A stretch of 11,090 nt of DNA, taken from NCBI GenBank assembly GCA_029777145.1, contig JAKOSS010000631.1, positions 1-11,090 on the forward strand, read 5' to 3'. The translations under genes and the position numbers were made by a program. The stretch is from Acidobacteriota bacterium (lineage in GTDB: Bacteria > Acidobacteriota > Blastocatellia > Pyrinomonadales > Pyrinomonadaceae). The notes under the pieces were generated by a model. That model searched no databases, was not told the DNA's origin, and worked only from the letters and a program-made list of their open reading frames with translations. The first letter of the stretch is position 1; each line of letters opens with the position of its first letter. Shown one piece after another: positions 1 through 6,343 of this stretch.

Positions 1-983
1 AACGGCGGCAAGGCCACCAGGTACATGACGTTCACGATCAGCAACAACAACGGCAGGACGGCGGCGTCACCCATTGAGCTGAATCCAAGCCGGTGCATCG
101 TTGATTTGCAAATACGATCCAGGAGACAAAACCCGGCGAATAGAATCGCCGTCAAAACAAGCCAGCCCGTAAGATTATCGTCTTTCACAAAGTGCTTCGA
201 TTCATGGGCAAGGGATTGGATGGTCCAAGTCTCCGGTTGAGCCTGAAATGTCTTTTCGTTGAGCAAGATCAAACGACTCGGTCCCAAACCGGACACATGT
301 GCGTTGTCGCACGACGTGACGGGCTCGCAGTCTTCCAGCGCGATCGAGTCCGGCGTTATGCCGGCCCGTTTTGCGAATTCCGATATTTTGACCTCTATCG
401 GCGACGAACCCAGCGGTTTGTGTTTGAGCGTGAGAGGTTCGATGAACAGAACCGCAAGCACCAAGAGTGAGGAGACGCCGCCGGCCCAGAACCACCAGCT
501 TCTCGGCGCCCGGTTGAGCAACCAGTAAAAGAAGATGGCCACTGCGATCAAGAAAACCAGCAATGGCAGGGATGCGAAAAACTGTTGCACAAACCATTGC
601 AGGAAAGGCATTGTCGCTTCACCTTTCACATCACTCAGCTTGTCAGCGCGAATGCGGTCGAGCGGCAGTTGAATCAGCCAGTTAAGCGTGAAGAGGATCG
701 TCGCAAGTATCGCGAAAGTAGGATAATTGCCATGCCTTCGTGTCTTTCTTGATATCCGGGTTCCTATTCCGAAGATCAAGAAAAAGAACGGCACGAGCAG
801 CGTCAGAATCGCATTGGCTCCCCAAACCAAGTTACCCAAATGGTGATATTCAATCGCTCGTTCCGAGGGAACGGGCATCGCGACCGGGTTCGCAAACACC
901 GGCAAAACTGTAATTTGGATCAGAATCCCTATCACAACCAGGCGCGCCCGCGCGTCGTTGACTAATGCCGGAAGAATCGTCAT
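1..983 (-). CDS. M48-family (Ste24/CAAX protease-like) membrane metallopeptidase, 3' end cut by window edge
   Basis: An open frame of 327 codons runs from ATG at 983 off the left edge. The product starts with a hydrophobic N-terminal segment (about residues 15-32) and has further membrane segments near 50-70, 83-103, 122-146 and 150-172. A hydrophilic stretch follows, reading SCDNAHVSGLGPSRLILLNE and then LAHESKHF. HESKH (residues 260-264, bases 206-192) is an HExxH zinc motif, and the preceding 'NA-V-GLGPS--I-L' block is typical of M48 proteases. The several membrane helices before the motif suit the Ste24 branch rather than HtpX. Members cleave membrane or prenylated proteins in eukaryotes; bacterial substrates are mostly unknown. 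The second zinc-ligand glutamate would lie downstream, in or beyond the visible part, and I did not identify it. A second in-frame ATG at 995 gives four more residues; 983 is preferred because GGATGGGG lies just upstream of it. The gene follows the heptamer repeat array on the same strand. Confidence 0.82.
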   Translation of the reverse strand, partial: MTILPALVNDARARLVVIGILIQITVLPVFANPVAMPVPSERAIEYHHLGNLVWGANAILTLLVPFFFLIFGIGTRISRKTRRHGNYPTFAILATILFTLNWLIQLPLDRIRADKLSDVKGEATMPFLQWFVQQFFASLPLLVFLIAVAIFFYWLLNRAPRSWWFWAGGVSSLLVLAVLFIEPLTLKHKPLGSSPIEVKISEFAKRAGITPDSIALEDCEPVTSCDNAHVSGLGPSRLILLNEKTFQAQPETWTIQSLAHESKHFVKDDNLTGWLVLTAILFAGFCLLDRICKSTMHRLGFSSMGDAAVLPLLLLIVNVMYLVALPP

Positions 984-1038
984 AAAAAACCCCATCCAGA
1001 CCGTTTATCTCGCAGGATCGAATTTTTATTTCGTCATT

Positions 1039-1108
1039 AGTAGACAGAAGACGGTAGGCAGTAGACAGTAGACGGTAGGCAGTAGACAGTAGACGGTATG
1101 CAGCCGAC
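1039..1108. repeat. Degenerate heptamer array with 21-bp higher-order unit
   Basis: Three near-identical 21-bp units occupy 1039-1059, 1060-1080 and 1081-1101. Each divides into three related 7-mers of the type AGTAGAC, AGTAGAC (or AGAAGAC) and GGTAGGC (or GGTATGC). A further divergent copy, AGCCGAC, follows at 1102-1108. The array is therefore a period-7 repeat whose variants have been amplified in blocks of three. It lies between the M48 start and the perfect ACTCACG array, separated from the latter by three bases. It has no coding potential that I would trust. Confidence 0.9.
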
Positions 1109-1111
1109 AAT

Positions 1112-1239
1112 ACTCACGACTCACGACTCACGACTCACGACTCACGACTCACGACTCACGACTCACGACTCACGACTCACGACTCACGACTCACGACTCA
1201 CGACTCACGACTCACGACTCACGACTCACGACTCACGAC
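1112..1239. repeat. Perfect tandem heptamer array, 18 copies of ACTCACG
   Basis: Eighteen uninterrupted, identical copies of ACTCACG fill 1112-1237, plus two bases (AC) of a nineteenth. Read on the minus strand the unit is CGTGAGT, which carries TGA; since 7 and 3 share no factor, every minus frame meets a stop within 21 bases. On the plus strand there is no stop in any frame. The last codons and the TGA stop (1219-1221) of the upstream ceramidase-like gene lie inside the array. Heptameric short tandem repeats of this style are known from filamentous cyanobacteria (STRR sequences); any relation here is analogy only. Perfect copies suggest recent expansion or ongoing slippage. Confidence 0.95.
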
Positions 1240-1968
1240 CCGCACTTTCAACATCCACCAGATCGCGAGAATGCCGATCGCCGAAAGGAGATGCTTGATC
1301 GTGTGTCCGCTGATCATTGAATCCGTCGCGGCGAAGATCGCCTTGTCATATACCTCGGTTATCTTTGCCGCAACATAAAAAGCGAGCGCCACGAGGAGCA
1401 GCCAGCGGTGCGAAAATCGGCCAGGCAACAAGCCGAGCAGCACCGCGATGACGAGGAGCGGCATCGCCTGTATCCAGGCGTAGAATCTAAGATCGTCAAG
1501 GTAGTACCAATAAAAAACGCTCGCAATTCCGGAGAGAAGCGCGGGGATCAAAAACCGGTGAAAGCTCGAACCAAGATGCTCGACGAGAAGCGCAACGAGC
1601 AGCGACATGAACCCGATCGTCATCGGCAACCGGTCCCAGACAAGCGTCGCGTTGTTCGGAGACCAATGATAGTAGGCCGAACCGGCGCTCACGAGCATGA
1701 TTCCGACGAACATCACGGTCCACTCAACTATTGGCCTTCGTTTCAGACACAAACGCAGTCCCAGATAGCCGACGACAAGAAAAGCTAGATTGGAGGCGAC
1801 GTCAAGGAAATTCGGGATACCGAGCCAGGCGCGCTTGTCGGCGAAATCGTGATAAGCGGGATTCTGCCAAATTCTGGGAAGTAAAAGGATTACGCCGAAC
1901 GAAACAAGCACGATCACCAGCAGCAGGTACTTACGCCATTGAAGATCGTCGGATGCCATTTCTTCCAT
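1219..1968 (-). CDS. CREST-superfamily ceramidase-like membrane hydrolase
   Basis: A 249-residue polytopic protein with seven or eight hydrophobic segments. It carries the complete CREST/alkaline ceramidase pattern: Ser97-x3-His101-x10-Asp112 in SAYYHWSPNNATLVWD, and His222-x3-His226 in SGHTIKHLLS. In human ACER3 the equivalent Ser, three His and Asp build the zinc site that hydrolyses the amide bond of ceramides, and the spacing here matches. An N-terminal block, WLGIPNFLDVASNLAF, is also typical of the family. The expected activity is membrane amide hydrolysis on a sphingolipid or other lipid; the substrate is unknown. The longer frame starts with TTG at 2001, inside a repeat, so ATG at 1968 is preferred (ATG at 1959 is possible, with GGAAGAA directly before it). 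The final residues VVSRES and the stop are encoded by the heptamer array, so the native C-terminus may have been altered by repeat insertion. It lies about 100 bases downstream of the SGNH pair. Confidence 0.87.
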   Translation of the reverse strand: MEEMASDDLQWRKYLLLVIVLVSFGVILLLPRIWQNPAYHDFADKRAWLGIPNFLDVASNLAFLVVGYLGLRLCLKRRPIVEWTVMFVGIMLVSAGSAYYHWSPNNATLVWDRLPMTIGFMSLLVALLVEHLGSSFHRFLIPALLSGIASVFYWYYLDDLRFYAWIQAMPLLVIAVLLGLLPGRFSHRWLLLVALAFYVAAKITEVYDKAIFAATDSMISGHTIKHLLSAIGILAIWWMLKVRVVSRES

Positions 1969-1995
1969 TCGGCGATTGTAGCACTCAGATTCGAC

Positions 1996-2090
1996 ATTCA
2001 AGGTTCAAGATTCAAGAAAAGGACCGGGAATGCAAAGAGTCCCGGGAACGCCTTCCAATGTTTTTGATCATTGAATCTTGAATTTTGAAT
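1996..2090. repeat. Imperfect palindrome built from inverted heptamer arrays
   Basis: The left arm at 1996-2016 is three heptamers (ATTCAAG, GTTCAAG, ATTCAAG). The right arm at 2071-2091 is three heptamers of the complementary type (TTGAATC, TTGAATT, TTGAATC). Bases 1996-2015 pair with 2071-2090 at 18 of 20 positions. Inside, AAGG near 2019-2022 can pair with CCTT at 2051-2054, and CCGGGA (2024-2029) pairs with TCCCGG (2040-2045). The element overlaps the last codons of the SGNH gene ending at 2068 and lies just before the ceramidase-like gene. On the minus strand the inner hairpin is followed by a T-rich run (TCCTTTTC), so it could act as a weak transcription terminator. It resembles a dispersed REP-like element. 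Confidence 0.75.
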
Positions 2091-3177
2091 CTCGAAAAAT
2101 GGCTCCGAGGACCGGTTTCGCCGCTTCGGCATACGCGATCGAACCGGCCTTGTTGACGTGCGCCACCGACGCGAGTTCGCAGAGCCTCACCGAAAGCGGT
2201 CCGAACGGCTTGTATTTGATCTCGTCGAACACCTGCGGGCATCGCTCGATCCTTTCCGGGTAAAGATCGTCTTCCGGATGGTTGTCGTGATCAAGTGACC
2301 AGAGCATGCTGTTCGGCGTCGCAAAGCACGTATCTTCGGTCACCGGAGATGGCACGAGGACGACGCGCGGCGAAGTGAATCTGGCGTTTGTCTTCGCCAC
2401 CGCGTCCGCGAGTTCCTTATTCGACTCAGAGAACCAAAGACGCGAACGCTTGGTCGTCGCTTTCCGCACGATCTTCATGAATTGCTTGCTCAGTCCGTTC
2501 GTCAGCGTCCATTGCATCCAGTGCGGGAACTTGACGATCTTCATCAGGTACTTCGTCACCTTGTTCATGTCACTCCGCGTCGAAATGATCGGGAAGTACG
2601 CGAAGACGGCGACACTCGCGTTCGGGAACGAGTCGGTGATCCGAACCAGCAGGTTCGACATCTCGTCATGGCAATACTGATGAACGAGCTGTTTGAATTT
2701 GCTCTTTTTGAGAAAAGGATTGACGGCGTTGCCGACAACGAGATCCGTGATCCCTCCCGAGACCATGACAAGTTTCACGCGGCTTGGATCAGCATGCTCG
2801 GCACGCGCCGAATCAACCTGATGCGTGATCGACGGAAACGAAATATCGGCTTCGGGATAGTAGAACTTGTCGGTCGGCTGTCCGAGTTTCTTCATCTTTT
2901 CGACCTGGCTGTCGTGAAGCCGGATCCGCGCTCCGGAATGCGCTTTGACCGTAAGCCTGAGCGGTTGATTGACGATCGTCTCGAGCCAGCGTGTGACCAG
3001 CGAGTAGAACTTGTCTTCCTCACGCAGGCCCTGTCCCCAAATGAACGAATCACCGACGACGAGAACATCGAAATCCGAACTTCCGGCGGTAAAGGCGCGG
3101 ACGCTGAATGGCATCGCGGAAAGCCCCGCGATCGAAATGAGGTAAGAGAGAAAGCGGCGACGCGAGATCTCGGTCAT
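2068..3177 (-). CDS. Tat-exported SGNH/GDSL-like hydrolase, paralogue 2
   Basis: A 369-residue protein beginning with a twin-arginine signal: SRRRFLS at residues 5-11, a hydrophobic stretch to about 28, and a likely cleavage after FSVRA. Block I of the SGNH family is seen as VVGDSFIWGQG, with the nucleophile candidate Ser44. AHSGARI (79-85) fits the block II glycine and SGGITD (139-144) occupies the block III place. A C-terminal HVNKAGS (His340) fits the block V histidine. The usual Asn of block III is Thr and the usual Asp three residues before the His is Ser, so the active site is not canonical. Four Cys after the signal could form two disulfides in the periplasm. Start: ATG at 3177 has a strong GGAGGAAA site; the longer GTG start at 3192 would overlap that site. 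The last seven residues (DSKFKIQ) are encoded in a repeat. It is a paralogue of the gene 114 bases upstream. Substrate is unknown; an acyl or acetyl ester of an envelope glycan or lipid is an inference. Confidence 0.82.
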   Translation of the reverse strand: MTEISRRRFLSYLISIAGLSAMPFSVRAFTAGSSDFDVLVVGDSFIWGQGLREEDKFYSLVTRWLETIVNQPLRLTVKAHSGARIRLHDSQVEKMKKLGQPTDKFYYPEADISFPSITHQVDSARAEHADPSRVKLVMVSGGITDLVVGNAVNPFLKKSKFKQLVHQYCHDEMSNLLVRITDSFPNASVAVFAYFPIISTRSDMNKVTKYLMKIVKFPHWMQWTLTNGLSKQFMKIVRKATTKRSRLWFSESNKELADAVAKTNARFTSPRVVLVPSPVTEDTCFATPNSMLWSLDHDNHPEDDLYPERIERCPQVFDEIKYKPFGPLSVRLCELASVAHVNKAGSIAYAEAAKPVLGAIFRDSKFKIQ

Positions 3178-3182
3178 GACGG

Positions 3183-3190
3183 TTTCCTCC
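3183..3190 (-). promoter_or_regulatory. Ribosome binding site GGAGGAAA deciding the SGNH paralogue 2 start
   Basis: On the minus strand GGAGGAAA is followed after five bases by ATG at 3177 (eight bases counted from GGAGG). It is the clearest Shine-Dalgarno sequence in the window. It favours the ATG over the in-frame GTG at 3192, which overlaps the site's upstream edge. Most other starts here lack a strong site. Confidence 0.7.
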
Positions 3191-3291
3191 ACTTATATTG
3201 TAAGTGCAATTAGTGCAAATACTTAGCGGGCAAGAACCGCAGGCTGGTAATGTATTGTGAACTTCTTCTACTATTTCCGGTCGCGTGATCA

Positions 3292-4404
3292 CTAACGAAG
3301 ACGGTCGAGATAAGGCGCAAGCGCGGATTTGATCGACTCCGTGAATGCCTTGGAACCCTCCGGGCTCGGATGGCCGACCGCGGCCATGTCGCAAAATCGA
3401 ACCGGATACTTGAGCCCGGTCTTGTCCTTGAGGTCATTAAGTACCGGACCGCATTGTTCCTTTCGTTCGGCGTAAAAATGATCGTCGATCCTTCCTTTTT
3501 TCAACATCTTGAAAAGAAGTCCGTTGCCCGTCCCGTATGTATTCGACTCGTCGATCGGCGCCGTGACGTAAACCGCGCGGGTCGATCCGATTCTCTTGTT
3601 AAGTTCGTCGATCGCGCCTCGGATCTTCGCCTCAGAACCTTTGATCCAGATGCGCGAGCGCTTGAGCGATTTTTTGCGGATCACCTTGAAGAACTGGCGC
3701 GTCAGGACGTTGTTGGCGACCGGCTTGAGCGACCGCGGCAAACCGTACGCCTCGAGCACGAAGTTGAACAATTCGTGCGCCGAGGTCTTCGGCGAGATCA
3801 TCGGGTAATAGCCGATGACGGCCGTGATCGCATTCGGAAAAAGCTCGGCGGCGCGCCCGAGGACGTCCGACATGTCCTTCGAACAATATTTCTCGATGTC
3901 CGATTCAAGCTGACGATTGTCGCCGAAGGGATTCAGGATCGCCGCGACCGAGATGTCAGTGATTCCGCCCGACATCATGATCAGACGGACTTCGGACGGT
4001 GGAATGCCCGCCGCGTTGTATTCTTCATGCGCGGTCTCGAGCTGCGTCAGCGTACTCGGGAAGCCGACGTTGATCTCGGGATTGTACTTTTCCGTCTCCT
4101 TTCGGCCGGCCTTCGACAGTGCGTCTTCCTCATTCTTGTGAAGTTTCAGCGTCGCGCCGGAATGCGCCTTGACCTTTAGATCGATTTCGCGCCGTCCGCC
4201 GAACGCCTCGGTCGCAAGCCAGTTTCCGGTCAATGAATAGAACTTGTCTTTTTCTTCAAGGCCTTGTCCCCACACGAGAGAATCACCGACGACGAGAAAG
4301 TGCAGGACGTCATCCGTACTTCCGAGTACGCGCCGGCCCGCGGCAAGAATTGCCGGGGCAGCGAGAATCAGTTTTGCGAATTGTCGGCGATTAAGTTCAG
4401 TCAC
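3292..4404 (-). CDS. Tat-exported SGNH/GDSL-like hydrolase, paralogue 1
   Basis: A 370-residue protein with a twin-arginine signal, NRRQFAK at residues 5-11, and a hydrophobic stretch to about 22. It aligns along its whole length with the downstream paralogue: VVGDSLVWGQG (Ser42), AHSGATLKLH, MMSGGITDI (145-150), FPNAITAVIGYYPMIS, KRSRIW and C-terminal GHPSPEGSKAF (His345). As in the paralogue, the block III Asn and the DxxH Asp are not present in the usual form. The conserved acidic residue nearby is at -6 (Asp here, Glu in the paralogue). It has three Cys; the fourth of the paralogue is replaced by Tyr in SNTYGTG, so disulfide patterns may differ. Start is GTG at 4404, chosen because it begins directly before the Tat motif; no strong ribosome site is visible. 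A promoter-like pair lies about 40 bases upstream, so the two SGNH genes may form their own unit. The exported role is likely ester hydrolysis on envelope or external material, inferred from fold only. Confidence 0.82.
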   Translation of the reverse strand: MTELNRRQFAKLILAAPAILAAGRRVLGSTDDVLHFLVVGDSLVWGQGLEEKDKFYSLTGNWLATEAFGGRREIDLKVKAHSGATLKLHKNEEDALSKAGRKETEKYNPEINVGFPSTLTQLETAHEEYNAAGIPPSEVRLIMMSGGITDISVAAILNPFGDNRQLESDIEKYCSKDMSDVLGRAAELFPNAITAVIGYYPMISPKTSAHELFNFVLEAYGLPRSLKPVANNVLTRQFFKVIRKKSLKRSRIWIKGSEAKIRGAIDELNKRIGSTRAVYVTAPIDESNTYGTGNGLLFKMLKKGRIDDHFYAERKEQCGPVLNDLKDKTGLKYPVRFCDMAAVGHPSPEGSKAFTESIKSALAPYLDRLR

Positions 4405-4441
4405 TATTTTCGCCCGTTTGAAGTGATCGAATTACAAACAG

Positions 4442-4469
4442 ATTCTAAGCCGAATTGTTCTCCCGGCAA
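4442..4469 (-). promoter_or_regulatory. Putative sigma70-type promoter for the SGNH pair
   Basis: On the minus strand TTGCCG (4469-4464) and TAGAAT (4447-4442) are separated by 16 bases, matching the consensus at four and five of six positions. The predicted transcript start near 4435 gives a leader of about 30 bases before the GTG at 4404. It lies in the 82-base gap after the MoxR stop. Seen by eye only. Confidence 0.4.
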
Positions 4470-4486
4470 AACGATCCGGAAAGAAG

Positions 4487-5440
4487 CTAACGCGGAACCT
4501 CGACCGATTTGATGATATCGGTGATCACGACATCGGTCGTCGCGCCCTCAAGTTCGGCCTCGGCACGAAGCGCGATGCGATGGCGAAGCACGGGAACCGC
4601 GATGTCGCGGATGTCATCGGGAGTAACGAATTCTCGTCCGCGGATCGCCGCCAGCGCCTTTGAACAGAGCAGCAACGCAACCGCCGCGCGCGGACTTGCC
4701 CCGTAAAGCACGGTCGAATGGCTGCGCGATTTTCGAATGATCTCGACGATGTATTTCTGGACGCCCGGTTCGAGCCGCAGCGCGCGCACCTCGGCGCGGC
4801 AATGCTGGATCGCGGCGACGTCTTCGAGCGGCACGATCTCGACGTCCTCGAGGCGCCGCGCGTTGAATCCCTGATCCCAACGCGAAATGATCTCGAGTTC
4901 TGCCTCGGCGGTCGGATATTCGATCAGGATCTTGAGCAGAAACCGATCGAGCTGTGCTTCCGGAAGCGGATAAGTTCCTTCGTACTCGATCGGATTCTCA
5001 GTCGCGAGAACTGTAAAGAGCGGCGAAAGCTGGTAACGCTCGCCGTCGATCGTGACCTGCCGTTCCTCCATCGCTTCGAGCAGCGCCGCCTGCGTCTTCG
5101 GCGGCGTCCGGTTGATCTCGTCGGCGAGCAGAATGTCGGTAAATATCGGGCCGTGTCGCAGGCTGAACTGCGACGTCTGCATGTTGAAGACGTTGGTTCC
5201 GGTGACATCCGACGGCATCAGGTCCGGCGTGAACTGGATGCGCGTGAAATGCGCTCCGATGATCCGCGCAAGCGTCTTGATCGTCAGCGTTTTTGCCGTT
5301 CCCGGCACGCCTTCGACGAGCGCATGGCCTTCGGCAAGCATCGCGACGAGGATCTGCTCGATCGCGTCGTCCTGGCCGACAATGACCTTGCGAAGTTCAT
5401 TCAGAATGTGAGCGACGGTTTGCGGAGTGTAAGACAACAT
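4487..5440 (-). CDS. MoxR-family AAA+ ATPase
   Basis: A 317-residue cytoplasmic ATPase of normal family length. Motifs in order: [12 protein letters not shown] (19-30), Walker A GVPGTAKT (44-51), Walker [10 protein letters not shown] (103-111) with the MoxR-typical DEINR, sensor 1 LATENP (145-150), the LPEAQLDRF arginine-finger block (159-167), and sensor 2 GASPRA (247-252) in the C-terminal lid domain. MoxR proteins act as chaperone-like ATPases in assembly or activation of partner proteins, often with VWA, DUF58 or DUF4129 proteins. Here the neighbours upstream are TauE/SafE, DUF4350 and DUF4129 genes on the same strand. The open frame extends to a GTG at 5554, but ATG at 5440 is chosen because residues from MLSYTPQTV onward begin the family pattern. 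No strong ribosome site is seen. The usual DUF58 partner is absent downstream. Confidence 0.95.
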   Translation of the reverse strand: MLSYTPQTVAHILNELRKVIVGQDDAIEQILVAMLAEGHALVEGVPGTAKTLTIKTLARIIGAHFTRIQFTPDLMPSDVTGTNVFNMQTSQFSLRHGPIFTDILLADEINRTPPKTQAALLEAMEERQVTIDGERYQLSPLFTVLATENPIEYEGTYPLPEAQLDRFLLKILIEYPTAEAELEIISRWDQGFNARRLEDVEIVPLEDVAAIQHCRAEVRALRLEPGVQKYIVEIIRKSRSHSTVLYGASPRAAVALLLCSKALAAIRGREFVTPDDIRDIAVPVLRHRIALRAEAELEGATTDVVITDIIKSVEVPR

Positions 5441-5590
5441 AATTCGGAATCGTAATTTTGCGATCGCGGATCTGTCATGCGCGGAGAACCGAGAATCTTT
5501 CGGTCGGATCAGCGTCAGCCGTGTTATCCGCGGCCAATCTTCACCGCGTGACACCGTTCGGGTCGAACAGTCACACGAGACTGCAGCAAT

Positions 5591-6343
5591 CTAAAATCGA
5601 AAATCCAGGATCGTTTTGACCGCGAGCGCGAGAACGACGATCACAAAAATGCGCTTGAGCCAGACATCGCTCAGTTTTGTCACGGTGTGTGCGCCGATGT
5701 AGGCTCCGATGAACATCGTGACCGCGAGCATCAGTCCGAGCCGATAATCAACTAAACCTTGCCACATAAAGATTACGGTGGCAATCGCGGACGAAAAAAC
5801 GTTGATCAGCTTCGTCGCGGCGACCGATTCCGAGAACGTCATTCCGAAAAACGCGACGTAAACGGCAGTCAGCATCGTCACATATCCGCCGCTGTAAAGT
5901 CCGCCGTACACCGCCAACGCGAACGTCAGGACGTAAACAACGATCGTCCCGGTTGCCGAAACCTGCGAACGTTCGAGGCCGGCTTTGCGATGAACGAGCG
6001 TGAATACCGTGACGGCGATCATCGCGACCGAAACGACGAGTTTCAGGCTCACCGGCGAGATCAGGACGACCAGCAGAGCGCCGAGCGCGGATCCGACGAT
6101 CGTGATCGCAACGAGCGGCGTGACCTTTGCGCGGTCGATCGTTCCCGACTTAAGGAAGGGAAGCGTGGCTCCGATGCTCATGAACGTCAGCCCAAACATG
6201 TTCGTCGCGATCGCCACTTTCGGATCGATGCCGAACTGGAACATCACCGGAACCGTGATCAGGGAATTGCTGCCCGTGACGACGCCGATGACGCTCGTCG
6301 CGAAGAAAAGGATCAGCAATGCTGTCAGTCCGGACGCGTTCAT
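5591..6343 (-). CDS. TauE/SafE (TSUP) family membrane transporter
   Basis: A 250-residue, almost wholly hydrophobic protein with about eight membrane segments. It shows the internal duplication of the TSUP family: the first half carries GVVTGSNSLITVPVMFQFG (20-38) with an 'ATN' at 46-48, and the second half carries GGLYSGGYVTMLTAVYV (147-163) followed by ATKLINVFSS. TSUP proteins move small anions such as sulfite, sulfonates or sulfoacetate across the cytoplasmic membrane; the substrate here cannot be read from sequence. The ATG directly follows the TAA of the DUF4350 gene with no gap, and GAGG lies four bases before it, so translational coupling is likely. A transporter inside a MoxR/DUF4129 type cluster is unusual. 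Confidence 0.9.
   Translation of the reverse strand: MNASGLTALLILFFATSVIGVVTGSNSLITVPVMFQFGIDPKVAIATNMFGLTFMSIGATLPFLKSGTIDRAKVTPLVAITIVGSALGALLVVLISPVSLKLVVSVAMIAVTVFTLVHRKAGLERSQVSATGTIVVYVLTFALAVYGGLYSGGYVTMLTAVYVAFFGMTFSESVAATKLINVFSSAIATVIFMWQGLVDYRLGLMLAVTMFIGAYIGAHTVTKLSDVWLKRIFVIVVLALAVKTILDFRF

Noticed and set aside
202..597. Minus-strand ORF of 131 codons near the left edge
   Set aside because: It is in another frame from the M48 protease frame, which has the HExxH motif and membrane helices and runs off the edge.
1039..1239. Possible CRISPR array
   Set aside because: Units are 7 or 21 bp with no unique spacers, and no cas genes are present.
1098..1298. Plus-strand ORF encoding a repetitive LTTHDSR peptide
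   Set aside because: It exists only because the ACTCACG array has no stop on the plus strand; no start context or family likeness.
2482..3213. Plus-strand ORF of 243 codons
   Set aside because: Antisense shadow of SGNH paralogue 2, same reasoning.
3370..4179. Plus-strand ORF of 269 codons
   Set aside because: Antisense shadow of SGNH paralogue 1; Arg/Asp-rich composition without domain features.
4718..5455. Plus-strand ORF of 245 codons
   Set aside because: Antisense to the MoxR gene, whose motifs are all intact on the minus strand.
5441..5554. 38-residue N-terminal extension of MoxR from a GTG
   Set aside because: The family pattern starts at the ATG at 5440, and the length is then normal.
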